A stretch of 64,000 nt of DNA from Enterococcus pseudoavium NBRC 100491 (GTDB taxonomy: Bacteria > Bacillota > Bacilli > Lactobacillales > Enterococcaceae). Location of the stretch: positions 1 to 64,000 of the forward strand of contig NZ_BCQF01000010.1 of NCBI RefSeq assembly GCF_001544295.1, given 5' to 3'. The translations under genes and the position numbers were made by a program. Shown here piece by piece: positions 47,186 through 58,875 of the stretch; position 1 is the first letter of the stretch, and each line of letters begins with the position of its first letter. The notes under the pieces are model-generated. The model was not told the origin of the DNA and searched no databases. It worked only from the letters and a program-made list of their open reading frames with translations.

Positions 47186-49093
47186 TTAGTAAATTCGGGC
47201 TTTCTCAGTGGCTTGTTGCTTAATCAGTTCCAAGAAAGCTTCTTTGTCCATTTTAGTGATTTCTTGTGAGCCGTGTTTTCTGATTGAAAATGGTGAGCCA
47301 TTCATTTCTTGATCCCCGATGACTAAAACATAGGGAGCTTTTCTTAATTCGGCTTCACGAATCTTTTTACCTAATTTTTCATTCCGAAGATCTTTGGCAA
47401 CGCGGATGCCATTTTCTTGGAATTCATGATAAAGCTCTTCGACGTAGGCTTCATTATTTTGCGAAACCGAGAGTAATTCGACTTGTTTTGGTGCGAGCCA
47501 AACAGGGAAAGCACCTGCGTAATGTTCGATCAAGATACCTAAGAAACGATCCAGTGAACCAAAGACAGCGCGATGGATCATCACCGGACGAACTTTTTCG
47601 TTGTTGCTGTCGATGAAACTTAAGTCGAATTTTTCCGGCATTTGGAAGTCTAATTGCACGGTTGCGCATTGGTGACTGCGATTCAAGGCATCCTTGATGT
47701 GAATATCGATTTTTGGTCCATAAAAGGCTCCGTCACCTTCATTGATCGTATAAGGATAATCCAATTCTGCTAAGACTTCTTTTAATGAATCCTCAGCCTT
47801 GTCCCACATAGCGATTTCTCCCATAAAATCGGCTGGACGAGTAGAAAGTTCGACCGCATACTCGAAGCCAAAGACTTTATAAACTTCATCGATAATTTTT
47901 AGAGCCAATGAAATTTCCTGTTTAATTTGATCGGGACGGACAAAGATATGGGCATCGTCTTGACAGAAAGTCCGTACCCGCAACAGACCATTCAAAGCAC
48001 CGCTGAATTCATGGCGATGGACTTGACCGAATTCCGCCATTCGGATCGGTAGGTCACGGTAAGAGCGGACCTCGTCTTTAAAAATCAAGCAATGTCCCGG
48101 ACAGTTCATCGGTTTCAGCGCATAGTCTTGATCATCCACTTTTGTGAAATACATATTTTCTTTGTAATGATCCCAATGTCCGGATTGTTTCCATAACCGC
48201 TCGTTCATGATTAAAGGCGTTTTGACTTCAGTGTAATCATATTTTGCCTGCAACTCCCGCAAGAATTTTTCTAGTTCGTTGCGGACAATTTGGCCATTTG
48301 CTAGATAGAACGGCATTCCGGGAGCTTCTTCAGAAAACATGAAGAGTTTCAATTCTTTACCTAATTTTTGATGACTGCGTTTTTCGGATTCCGCTAAAAA
48401 GTCTAAATAATCCGCTAGTTCCGCTTGAGAAGCAAAGACCGCACCATTGACGCGTTGCAGCATCTCATTTTTGGCATTTCCTTGCCAATACGCCCCTGAG
48501 ACTTTTAACAATTTGAAATCTTTGATCAGATGGATATCCAACACAAACGGCGCTTTTGAAAAGTCAGCGACCTCACCAAGTCGGTAAATACAGATGTCTT
48601 CTTCATCAGCGAACTGGGCTAAGCGGTCTAATTTAAAAGGATTTTCGTTAAAAATCGCTTTTGCTTTAGCTACACTTACCCGTTGCGGTTGAATTAGCCC
48701 ACCTTGTTTTTGCAGTTTTTGCATATCTTGCTCCAGATCCTTTAATTCTAGGACACTTAAAGATTGAGCTAAACGCATATCCACATAGAAGCCTTGGTCA
48801 TCCAACTGGATTTCCGCCGGTAAGACCTCAGGGTAACGTTGTTTGATTGCTTGGATAAATAGCAAGCCTGAACTTCTACGTAAAGCGGCGAGTCCTTCGT
48901 TAGAGGCTTGGTTGTAAAAAATAATCTGGCTGGCTTGCTTAATCGGAGTTGATAAGTCGACCAACTGTCCGTCAATTGCGCCAATAACAGCATCTTTTTC
49001 ATGTTCTTTCGCCAATTCATACAAGGTGGTTCCTGCCACCACCATTTGTTTACTGCCATCTGCAAGGATGATTTCGATTTGATTGTTTGCCAT
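47186..49093 (-). CDS. thrS: Threonyl-tRNA synthetase
   Basis: A 635-aa class II synthetase: TGS domain (1-62), editing domain (about 65-225, although the segment is more diverged than in E. coli), catalytic core with motif 2 region FGQVHRHEFSGALNGLLRVR and zinc-site Cys in LKPMNCPGHCLIF, and anticodon-binding domain (from about 535). Expression is controlled by a T-box leader immediately upstream. Confidence 0.96.
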   Translation of the reverse strand: MANNQIEIILADGSKQMVVAGTTLYELAKEHEKDAVIGAIDGQLVDLSTPIKQASQIIFYNQASNEGLAALRRSSGLLFIQAIKQRYPEVLPAEIQLDDQGFYVDMRLAQSLSVLELKDLEQDMQKLQKQGGLIQPQRVSVAKAKAIFNENPFKLDRLAQFADEEDICIYRLGEVADFSKAPFVLDIHLIKDFKLLKVSGAYWQGNAKNEMLQRVNGAVFASQAELADYLDFLAESEKRSHQKLGKELKLFMFSEEAPGMPFYLANGQIVRNELEKFLRELQAKYDYTEVKTPLIMNERLWKQSGHWDHYKENMYFTKVDDQDYALKPMNCPGHCLIFKDEVRSYRDLPIRMAEFGQVHRHEFSGALNGLLRVRTFCQDDAHIFVRPDQIKQEISLALKIIDEVYKVFGFEYAVELSTRPADFMGEIAMWDKAEDSLKEVLAELDYPYTINEGDGAFYGPKIDIHIKDALNRSHQCATVQLDFQMPEKFDLSFIDSNNEKVRPVMIHRAVFGSLDRFLGILIEHYAGAFPVWLAPKQVELLSVSQNNEAYVEELYHEFQENGIRVAKDLRNEKLGKKIREAELRKAPYVLVIGDQEMNGSPFSIRKHGSQEITKMDKEAFLELIKQQATEKARIY

Positions 49094-49128
49094 ACTTATT
49101 CAACTCCATTCATTTAATTTGATATATA

Positions 49129-49388
49129 AAAAAACACGCCCCTAAAGAAGGGACGTGTTTGATTAACGTGTTACCACCCATGTTCCCAAGAAAGAAAGTG
49201 CAACTAATTTCTTGGCTCATTGTGATGCCTTAACGAGCATCATTCGATCAGTTTTTGACTGATTGCTTGAAGGGAGTAATGCCTGCATCTTTGACTAGAA
49301 GCTTACAGCCGATGGCTTCATTCTCTGAAAGTCGTTGATTAGCAGGATCGTGTCCTTCGCTTTGCGTTTTGCTTGTTTACTTATTGGG
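49129..49388 (-). ncRNA. T-box riboswitch of thrS
   Basis: On the minus strand the conserved T-box TGGGTGGTAACACG lies at 49167-49180; its TGGT can pair with the ACCA end of uncharged tRNA-Thr. Stem I is bounded by GAAGG/CCTTC, and its inner loop presents ACT (a Thr codon) at 49275-49277 as the specifier. The leader ends in a terminator stem (AACACG.../...CGTGTT, 49131-49160) with a T-run. This fits tRNA-Thr-dependent antitermination of thrS. Confidence 0.92.
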
Positions 49389-49391
49389 GCA

Positions 49392-49420
49392 AGAATACTC
49401 CCATAAAAATAAAAAGTCAA
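49392..49420 (-). promoter_or_regulatory. thrS promoter
   Basis: Minus-strand -35 TTGACT (49415-49420) and -10 TATTCT (49392-49397), 17-bp spacer, just before the T-box leader. Confidence 0.75.
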
Positions 49421-49538
49421 GAAAAGATGTAAAAAAATTTTGTGAATTATCCGCAAGGTTGGTACCGGTCAGTAAAAATCATTCCAGGCGAGTCAACGGA
49501 AAGTGGCGACTAGTTTTTAGAAATTTTGTTCCTTCGTC

Positions 49539-49597
49539 TGGACTTAGGTCCATAAATAAGTAATGGCATTGCGAAGGCTTTGAAAGCCCTTTATATT
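49539..49597 (+). promoter_or_regulatory. Alpha-glucoside PTS IIA promoter with upstream palindrome
   Basis: The dyad TGGACTTAGGTCCA lies at 49539-49552; -35 TTGCGA at 49569-49574, -10 TATATT at 49592-49597 (17-bp spacer). The dyad ends 16 bp before the -35, an activator position. The geometry is repeated exactly before the IICB gene. Confidence 0.7.
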
Positions 49598-49619
49598 GAG
49601 AAAAAAAGGAGGACGAAAG

Positions 49620-50090
49620 ATGTTTTGGCAAAAGAAAAGAAAACTTTATGCACCAGTTGATGGAGTATTTGTTGCGTTGCAAGATGTTGCGGATGAAGTA
49701 TTTTCTAGCGGAATGATGGGGCAAGGAATGGCGATTGAACCAACCGCTGATACGATCGTTGCACCGGCAGATGTGAAGGTTATTAGCGCTAGTGACACGA
49801 TGAAGCATGCATTGGGGTTGCGCCTAAGCAATGGCTGCGAGTTATTGATTCATGTAGGGATCGATACTGTTTTACTGAAGAATCAGGGATTTGTTCCTTT
49901 AGTTGAGGAAGGGGCGAAAGTAAAACGGGGAACGCCGTTACTAAAATTTGATCCGCAACTAATTAAGCAAAACGGTCTGAAGCAAACGGTGATGATGATC
50001 GTAACCGAAGCTAAAGATCAGCCCATCGAATGGCTCCCAAACTTACAGGAATTGACGGGCGGAAAGACAGCTGTATCGCTCCTTAAATAA
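49620..50090 (+). CDS. PTS glucose-type EIIA (Crr-like) component
   Basis: A 156-aa EIIA-Glc fold protein. The phosphorylated His is in LLIHVGIDTVLL (about residue 79) and the second active-site His position in GMMGQGMAIEP is not a His, as usual in this stretch. ATG 49620 follows AAGGAGG (49606-49612). It has its own promoter and a 154-bp gap before IICB; it should phosphorylate that transporter, which lacks a IIA domain. Confidence 0.88.
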   Translation: MFWQKKRKLYAPVDGVFVALQDVADEVFSSGMMGQGMAIEPTADTIVAPADVKVISASDTMKHALGLRLSNGCELLIHVGIDTVLLKNQGFVPLVEEGAKVKRGTPLLKFDPQLIKQNGLKQTVMMIVTEAKDQPIEWLPNLQELTGGKTAVSLLK

Positions 50091-50138
50091 AAAGTTTGTT
50101 ATTGTAAAGAAATTCATTATTTTTTTTAGAACCTACAG

Positions 50139-50198
50139 TTGGACCTAGGTCCAAAGGAATTAGAAAGTATTGTAACCGATTCCGAATATTGTTAATCT
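50139..50198 (+). promoter_or_regulatory. IICB promoter with upstream palindrome
   Basis: Perfect palindrome TTGGACCTAGGTCCAA at 50139-50154; -35 TTGTAA at 50170-50175, -10 TAATCT at 50193-50198 (17-bp spacer). The promoter elements are weak, consistent with a need for activation. Confidence 0.65.
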
Positions 50199-50244
50199 GA
50201 ACTCAAGAGATACGTATACTCAATAAAAGAAATGGAGATAGAAA

Positions 50245-53155
<2,911 letters not shown>

Positions 53156-53173
53156 TTTGCTGCTAAGCACAAA

Positions 53174-53212
53174 AGAGTATGGATGATTGAAGCCGATCAT
53201 TCATACTTTTTT
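53174..53212 (+). terminator. Terminator after the GH4 gene
   Basis: AGAGTATG-GATGAT (53174 onward) pairs with ATCATTCATACT ending near 53207, then T7. Confidence 0.7.
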
Positions 53213-53269
53213 TGTGATTGGATACAAAATCGTGTTAGGTTAAAATAATAATAGGAAGGAGAGGGGCAG

Positions 53270-54058
53270 ATGTTTTTTTCTGATATTGTCAATCAACACT
53301 ATGAAGAACTAAGTGAAGTCGACATTGAAATGGTCAAATATATCAATGCTCATCTAAAAGAAATGACCTCGATGAGCGCAAACGACTTTGCGAAAGCCTG
53401 TCATTCTTCAAAATCATCAGTGATTCGTTTTACTCAAAAATTAGGTTTTACAGGGTTTAGCGAGTTACGGAATTTTTTGAAATGGCAAAACAATCCGCAA
53501 GACAGCAGTCAAGCAACCGCGTTTAAAAATCGGATTTTTTCCGATGCTGATCAAACGATCAACTATCTCAAAGACAATCACTGGGAAACGGTTTATCAAG
53601 CTTTGGATCACAGTAGGAATGTCTATTTATTAAGTACGGGAGTCACTCAGCAAAATCAAGCGGCAGAGCTACAGCGTCTATTGTTATTGATCGGTAAACC
53701 CGCTCAGATGATCCCAGCCAGCTCTCAGTCGAATGAATTTAAGCGAATTATGGAAAATATCACTGAAGAGGATCTGATTTTTGTCTTATCCTTGTCTGGA
53801 GAAAATCAACATCTTTTTAATGTGTTGAATGTTTTGGCTACGCATCACTCAACCATCGTATCGATTACTAATATGCAAAATAATTTATTATCAGGACGAG
53901 CAGATTACGCCCTTTATGCATCAAGTAGCCGTAGTCCTAATCCGGCTGACTGGTGGCTACAAACGGCGTCGTCGTTTTTTCTACTGATTGAAGCCTTTGC
54001 CTTTGGTTATGTCGATTATTGTCGTAAAAAAGAAGAAAGAGCGCCCGAAGTAGATTAA
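53270..54058 (+). CDS. RpiR-family transcriptional regulator
   Basis: A 262-aa regulator: N-terminal HTH_6 domain (about 1-75, SANDFAKACHSSKSSVIRFTQKLGFTGFSEL) and C-terminal SIS sugar-phosphate domain (about 105-240, VYLLSTGVTQQNQA, FVLSLSGENQH). It follows the alpha-glucoside genes and is probably their activator, by analogy with GlvR of B. subtilis, acting at the two TGGAC-nTAG-GTCCA dyads. It has its own ribosome site and is bounded by terminators. Confidence 0.87.
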   Translation: MFFSDIVNQHYEELSEVDIEMVKYINAHLKEMTSMSANDFAKACHSSKSSVIRFTQKLGFTGFSELRNFLKWQNNPQDSSQATAFKNRIFSDADQTINYLKDNHWETVYQALDHSRNVYLLSTGVTQQNQAAELQRLLLLIGKPAQMIPASSQSNEFKRIMENITEEDLIFVLSLSGENQHLFNVLNVLATHHSTIVSITNMQNNLLSGRADYALYASSSRSPNPADWWLQTASSFFLLIEAFAFGYVDYCRKKEERAPEVD

Positions 54059-54068
54059 CAAGTTGCTA

Positions 54069-54120
54069 TTAGAAAAAAAGCTAAGTATACGGGACCACCC
54101 CATACTTAGCTTTTTTCTAA
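54069..54120. terminator. Bidirectional terminator between rpiR and the activase gene
   Basis: TTAGAAAAAAAGCTAAGTAT (54069-54088) pairs with ATACTTAGCTTTTTTCTAA (54102-54120). The right arm includes the last codons of the minus-strand activase gene. Confidence 0.85.
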
Positions 54121-54893
54121 TGTACATGACACGCAATTTGCTGTTCTTCTAAAATCGTTTTAAAGTAATCCAACTCTTCGGTGTGTAGTTGCGGAATATC
54201 TTTCATTTCATATTCCCGATCCAAAAAAGTATATTTTTGCTCACCAAATTGATGGAAAGGAAGCAATTCAACATTTGTAATGCCTAGTTCGTTAAATAAT
54301 TTTGCGAATTCTTTGGCATTTTCACGACCATCATTAAAGTTCGGGATGACAGGGATCCGTACCACCAAGTGTTGTTGCAGTTCCAAGGCTGTTTTCAAAT
54401 TGTTTAGAATCGGTTGCAAAGAAACACCGGTTCCAGCCTTATGTTCCGTTTCAGCATGATGCTTGACGTCAAAATACAAGAGATCAACTTGCTCAATAAA
54501 TTTGCGAAAGACATCATTGCGAGCAAAGCCGGTCGTTTCACTAGCCGTATGAATCCCCTTGTCCTTTAATTGACGCAACAGTTCAGTCGCAAATTCCGCT
54601 TGGTAAAGGACCTCGCCGCCGGATAAAGTCACGCCGCCGCCGGATTCTTCATAAAAGGCTTGATCTTTCATGACTTCGCGAATGATTTCATCGATTGTTT
54701 TGTATTCGCCAACAGTGGTGTGGGCCTTTTTTTGCTTGTCCCACATTTGCTCCGGTTTGCCCGCTTGAGATTCAGGATTTGAACACCAAAAGCATTTCAA
54801 TGGACAGCCTTTAAAAAAGACAACGGTTCGAATACCAGGTCCATCATGAAGACTAAATTTTTGAATATTAAAAATACAAGCTTCCTTGTTCAT
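54117..54893 (-). CDS. Glycyl radical enzyme activase (PflA-like radical SAM protein)
   Basis: A 258-aa radical SAM enzyme. The [4Fe-4S] motif CPLKCFWC (Cys-x3-Cys-x2-Cys, about 30-37) and the SAM-binding GGGVTLSGGE (about 77-86) are present. It lacks the extra ferredoxin-type Cys clusters found in many activases of glycerol- or choline-type lyases. The ATG at 54893 is chosen because AAGGAG (54901-54906) is 7 bp upstream; longer frames run over it. It presumably installs the glycyl radical in the enzyme encoded at 56434. Confidence 0.88.
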   Translation of the reverse strand: MNKEACIFNIQKFSLHDGPGIRTVVFFKGCPLKCFWCSNPESQAGKPEQMWDKQKKAHTTVGEYKTIDEIIREVMKDQAFYEESGGGVTLSGGEVLYQAEFATELLRQLKDKGIHTASETTGFARNDVFRKFIEQVDLLYFDVKHHAETEHKAGTGVSLQPILNNLKTALELQQHLVVRIPVIPNFNDGRENAKEFAKLFNELGITNVELLPFHQFGEQKYTFLDREYEMKDIPQLHTEELDYFKTILEEQQIACHVH

Positions 54894-54968
54894 GATCATT
54901 CTCCTTAGTGATTTCCTTTTTTGCTTCGTCACGTTCTACAGGTTCATTTTAACAAAAAACAGACCTTT

Positions 54969-55006
54969 CGTAAATATAATTAGTTACGAACGTAAATTTA
55001 ATTAGT
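54969..55006. promoter_or_regulatory. Direct repeats, candidate DeoR operator
   Basis: CGTAAATATAATTAGT (54969-54984) and CGTAAATTTAATTAGT (54991-55006) differ at one base and are 22 bp apart, two helical turns, in the gap between the divergent activase and deoR genes. CGTAAAT recurs at 56399-56405 before the glycyl radical enzyme gene. Confidence 0.6.
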
Positions 55007-55065
55007 GATTGATTGTTGCCTTCGTCATTGTATGGTAATCTATCTTTAACAAGGAGTGGATCGGG

Positions 55066-55809
55066 ATGTCTAGAGAAGAAGAGATTATTTCAATCGTGAG
55101 TCAAAAGAAGAAAATCGAAGTCAATGAACTTTCGAAATTATTAAATGTTTCAAAAGTAACGATTCGGAAAGATTTAGATCGGCTTGAAGCAAGAGGGTTG
55201 CTGCATCGTCAGCATGGTTTTGCTTTGTTAAATAATATGGATGATATCAACTATCGCTTGGCACAGAATTATGATTTGAAGCGAAAAATCGCATTAGAAG
55301 CCAGCAAACTAGTTACTGATGGTGAGGTAATTATGATTGAATCGGGTTCCACGTGTGCTTTGTTGGCGGAAGAACTAGCTTTCAATCGTAACGACATTAC
55401 GATTATTACGAATTCTTGTTTCATTGCATCGTATGTTAGAAAAGCCGATTCAGTCAAGGTGATCTTGATTGGTGGCGAATATCAAAAGGAATCACAAGTC
55501 AACGTGGGGCCGCTAGTCAAACAAGTGATTAGCGAGTTTTATGTCGATAAGCTTTTTGTTGGGATCGATGGTTTCGATCAACGACGGGGCTTTACCGGCA
55601 GTGACATTACCCGTTGTGATACGACTCGTACGCTAGCCACCGCGGCCCAGCAAACGATCGTCTTGACCGATTCTAGCAAATTTAGCCAAAATGGCGTGGT
55701 TTCGGAGTTTGCTTTTGATGAGATTAGTAAAGTCTACACCGATGCAGGGATTTCTGAGGAAGTATTGAACTTTTTAACTGAACAAAAAATTAATGTAACG
55801 ACTATCTAA
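55066..55809 (+). CDS. DeoR-family regulator of the glycyl radical enzyme locus
   Basis: A 247-aa DeoR protein with recognition helix VSKVTIRKDLDRLEARG and effector-domain blocks MIESGSTCALLAEEL and FVGIDGFDQRRGFTGSD. It lies between the activase and the glycyl radical enzyme. The ATG follows AAGGAG. A phosphorylated substrate of the pathway would be the expected effector. Confidence 0.87.
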   Translation: MSREEEIISIVSQKKKIEVNELSKLLNVSKVTIRKDLDRLEARGLLHRQHGFALLNNMDDINYRLAQNYDLKRKIALEASKLVTDGEVIMIESGSTCALLAEELAFNRNDITIITNSCFIASYVRKADSVKVILIGGEYQKESQVNVGPLVKQVISEFYVDKLFVGIDGFDQRRGFTGSDITRCDTTRTLATAAQQTIVLTDSSKFSQNGVVSEFAFDEISKVYTDAGISEEVLNFLTEQKINVTTI

Positions 55810-55946
55810 AAAACTGGCATGAGGAACATGAAACGGATAAAAATCAAGGGCTAAATCAATGAATTTTTAGCGAGGGTTTCAAACAGGGAAGTGTTATACT
55901 GAGCGTATGATAAATGATTAGGTGTAAACAGCTGAAGGAGGCCCTC

Positions 55947-56270
55947 ATGAAGAAAGTTCTTTGGATTTACTCGCTAAATGTTGCCGATGGTGGCGGACCG
56001 ATTGGTTATGCGGTTAACACTGTGGGAATACTGACTAAAGAAAGGCAGGCCAAGCTGCAAGGGGAATTGGGACCGGCGATTTCGTTGCAATTTATTAGTT
56101 ATGATATAACCAGCAAGGCTGTTCCCGCGGCTGATTTAATTATTTTTAACGATCGAGATGCAATCTATCTTAGTGAAGCCGTTAAGAAAAATGGACTAGC
56201 GATTTCTTATCGTGATTTGTTCTTAGGAAATGAAGAAAAAATTGTACAGATGATCAAAGCTTTTTTTTGA
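55947..56270 (+). CDS. Unrecognised 107-aa protein of the glycyl radical enzyme locus
   Basis: The ATG at 55947 is strongly supported by AAGGAGG at 55935-55941. The protein has alternating beta/alpha character, with a Gly-rich loop after strand 1 (VADGGGPIGYAVN) and an acidic segment LIIFNDRDAIYLSEAV; no Cys and no signal peptide or membrane segment. The fold could be a small Rossmann- or EIIB-like domain, but I recognise no family. It has its own terminator, and lies between deoR and the enzyme gene, so a role in the same pathway is inferred from position only. Confidence 0.6.
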   Translation: MKKVLWIYSLNVADGGGPIGYAVNTVGILTKERQAKLQGELGPAISLQFISYDITSKAVPAADLIIFNDRDAIYLSEAVKKNGLAISYRDLFLGNEEKIVQMIKAFF

Positions 56271-56301
56271 ACTACCGAAAAATTAGGATATAAATGAATG
56301 G

Positions 56302-56330
56302 AAAGTGCACAAATGTGCGCTTTTTTTTTA
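56302..56330 (+). terminator. Terminator after the 107-aa gene
   Basis: AAAGTGCACA (56302-56311 region) pairs with TGTGCGCTTT, one G-U, followed by T7. Confidence 0.75.
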
Positions 56331-56341
56331 GTTTATAAAAG

Positions 56342-56414
56342 TTCGAAATTATATTGACGGGAATTGCTTAAACATGCTACGATTAATTCGAAAGAAGACG
56401 TAAATAGTTTCGAA
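56342..56414 (+). promoter_or_regulatory. Promoter of the glycyl radical enzyme gene with TTCGAA boxes
   Basis: -35 TTGACG (56354-56359) and extended -10 TGC-TACGAT (56375-56383), 18-bp spacer. TTCGAA occurs at 56342-56347, 56387-56392 and 56409-56414; the last two are 22 bp apart, the same period as the repeats at 54969. Confidence 0.6.
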
Positions 56415-56433
56415 CGAAATCGGAGGAATAATA

Positions 56434-58875
56434 ATGAGTATTCAAATCAAAGAAAGAGAAAATGCTGGCAACCAACCCTATTTTGGTCATTTAACTAATC
56501 GCATGAACGAATACCGTGAATCAGTCTTGAACAAAAAACCTTATATTTGTGCGGAGCGGGCGTTATTAGCGACAGAAGCCTATCGGGAGTATCAAAATCA
56601 ACCAAGTGTTATGAAACGAGCATTAATGTTAAAAAATATTTTAGCAAAAATGTCGATCTATATTGAAGAGGAAACGATGATCGTCGGCAATCAAGCAGCT
56701 TCCAATAAAGATGCACCGATTTTTCCAGAATATACGATGGAATTTGTGTTGAATGAATTGGATCTCTTCGAAAAACGCGATGGCGATGTTTTCTATATTA
56801 CAGAAAAAACCAAAGAAGATTTACGTTCGATTGCACCATTTTGGGAGAATAACAATTTACGAGCAAAAGCCGGGGCCTTGTTACCGGAGGAAGTTTCCGT
56901 CTTTATGGAAACAGGCTTTTTCGGAATGGAAGGCAAGATGAATTCCGGCGATGCGCATTTAGCGGTGGATTATCGTCAAGTCCTAGAAGTCGGCTTGGCC
57001 GGCTATCGCCAACGGACGTTAAAAGAAAAAGCGAATTTGGATTTAACGCTTCCGGAAAGTATTGATAAATATCATTTCTACAATGCGATTTTGATCGTTT
57101 TGGATGCAGTGCAAACCTTTGCGGAACGCTATGCTCAATTGGCTCGCGAAATGGCTGAAACAGCAACCCCAGCCAGAAAAGCAGAGTTATTAGAAATTAG
57201 TCGCGTTTGTGAGAAAGTACCGAATCAACCCGCCGAAACGTTTTTAGAAGCGATTCAATCGGTTTGGTTCATTCAATTAATCTTGCAAATCGAGTCAAAC
57301 GGTCATTCATTGTCTTATGGTCGTTTTGATCAATATATGTATCCTTATTTAAAAAATGATCTAGCGAAAGGTACGATTACGGAAGATCAAGCCGTTGAGC
57401 TGTTGACGAATCTTTGGATCAAAACATTGACCATCAACAAAGTTCGCAGCCAAGCCCATACTTTCAGTAGTGCGGGTTCACCCTTGTACCAAAATGTAAC
57501 GATTGGTGGTCAGACACGAGATAAAAAAGATGCGGTCAATCCACTTTCTTATCTGGTTTTACGCAGTGTGGCCCAAACGAAATTGCCGCAACCGAATTTA
57601 ACGGTTCGATACCATTCAGGCCTAGATAGTCAATTTATGAACGAATGTATTGAAGTAATGAAGATCGGTTTTGGGATGCCGGCCTTTAACAATGATGAGA
57701 TCATTATTCCGTCATTTATCAAGATCGGTGTGACCGAAGAAGATGCGTATGATTATAGCGCAATCGGCTGTGTTGAAACGGCTGTTCCAGGGAAATGGGG
57801 TTATCGTTGTACGGGAATGAGTTATATGAATTTCCCTAAAATTTTGATGATTGCCATGAATGATGGGATCGATCCGGTTTCCAACAAACGCTTTGTGAAG
57901 GGGTATGGCCACTTTAAAGAGATGAAATCCTTTGAAGAATTGCAGGCGGCTTGGGATAAAACGGTTCGGGAGTTGACACGGATGAGCGTGATCGTAGAAA
58001 ACGCGATCGACTTAGGTTTGGAACGAGATGTTCCAGATATTTTGTGTTCAGCATTGACGGAAGACTGTATTGGTCGCGGGAAAACCTTAAAAGAAGGCGG
58101 CGCCGTCTACGATTTCATCTCAGGCTTGCAAGTGGGGATTGCTAATTTAGCCGATTCTTTAGCCGCTATTAAACAGCTGGTTTTTGAGGAAGAACGTTTT
58201 ACGCAAACAGAACTGTGGGATGCTTTGATGAGCGATTACGCAACCGAACGCGGCCAAGAAATCCAAAAAATGATCTTAGAAGATGTGCCAAAATACGGTA
58301 ATGATGACGACTATACGGATCAATTGGTCTGTGAGGCCTATGACAGCTATATCGAAGAAGTTAAAAAATATCCAAGTACGCGTTTTGGCAGAGGTCCAAT
58401 CGGCGGGACTAGATATTCAGGAACCTCATCGATTTCAGCGAATGTCGGGCAAGGAAAAGGCACGATGGCGACGCCAGATGGTCGGAATGCCTGGGTGCCA
58501 CTAGCGGAAGGCTGTTCACCATCGCATAATATGGATAAAAATGGACCGACTTCGGTCTTGAAATCTGTCTCAAAATTACGAACAGAAGAGATTATCGGCG
58601 GTGTTTTGTTAAATCAAAAAGTTAATCCGCAGACTTTAGCCAAAGAAGAAGACAAACAGAAGTTGATTATGCTGTTGCGAGCCTTTTTCAATAAACTGCA
58701 CGGCTATCATATTCAATATAATGTTGTCTCACGGGAAACATTGATTGACGCGCAAAAGAATCCGGAGAAACACCGGGATTTGATCGTGCGGGTCGCTGGC
58801 TACTCAGCGTTCTTTAATGTATTATCAAAAGCGACTCAGGACGATATTATCGAACGGACCGAGCACGTGTTATAA
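56434..58875 (+). CDS. Glycyl radical enzyme (PFL-like / dehydratase family)
   Basis: An 813-aa glycyl radical enzyme. The radical Gly is in VRVAGYSAFF near the C-terminus and the catalytic Cys in AIGCVETAVPG (about residue 448). GCVE is the dehydratase-type signature (glycerol dehydratase, choline lyase, YbiW/PflD group); pyruvate formate-lyase has two adjacent Cys, so formate production is unlikely. The substrate is open: a diol, polyol or anhydrohexitol phosphate is possible. The activase is encoded 1.5 kb upstream. Activity would be limited to anaerobic conditions. Confidence 0.88.
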   Translation: MSIQIKERENAGNQPYFGHLTNRMNEYRESVLNKKPYICAERALLATEAYREYQNQPSVMKRALMLKNILAKMSIYIEEETMIVGNQAASNKDAPIFPEYTMEFVLNELDLFEKRDGDVFYITEKTKEDLRSIAPFWENNNLRAKAGALLPEEVSVFMETGFFGMEGKMNSGDAHLAVDYRQVLEVGLAGYRQRTLKEKANLDLTLPESIDKYHFYNAILIVLDAVQTFAERYAQLAREMAETATPARKAELLEISRVCEKVPNQPAETFLEAIQSVWFIQLILQIESNGHSLSYGRFDQYMYPYLKNDLAKGTITEDQAVELLTNLWIKTLTINKVRSQAHTFSSAGSPLYQNVTIGGQTRDKKDAVNPLSYLVLRSVAQTKLPQPNLTVRYHSGLDSQFMNECIEVMKIGFGMPAFNNDEIIIPSFIKIGVTEEDAYDYSAIGCVETAVPGKWGYRCTGMSYMNFPKILMIAMNDGIDPVSNKRFVKGYGHFKEMKSFEELQAAWDKTVRELTRMSVIVENAIDLGLERDVPDILCSALTEDCIGRGKTLKEGGAVYDFISGLQVGIANLADSLAAIKQLVFEEERFTQTELWDALMSDYATERGQEIQKMILEDVPKYGNDDDYTDQLVCEAYDSYIEEVKKYPSTRFGRGPIGGTRYSGTSSISANVGQGKGTMATPDGRNAWVPLAEGCSPSHNMDKNGPTSVLKSVSKLRTEEIIGGVLLNQKVNPQTLAKEEDKQKLIMLLRAFFNKLHGYHIQYNVVSRETLIDAQKNPEKHRDLIVRVAGYSAFFNVLSKATQDDIIERTEHVL

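Noticed and set aside
49369-49563. Open frame of 64 codons on + strand
   Set aside because: It overlaps the thrS promoter and the start of the T-box leader on the other strand; no ribosome site.
54117-54893. Annotation of the pair with 56434 as classical pyruvate formate-lyase system
   Set aside because: The radical enzyme has a single catalytic Cys in GCVE, not the adjacent Cys pair of PflB.
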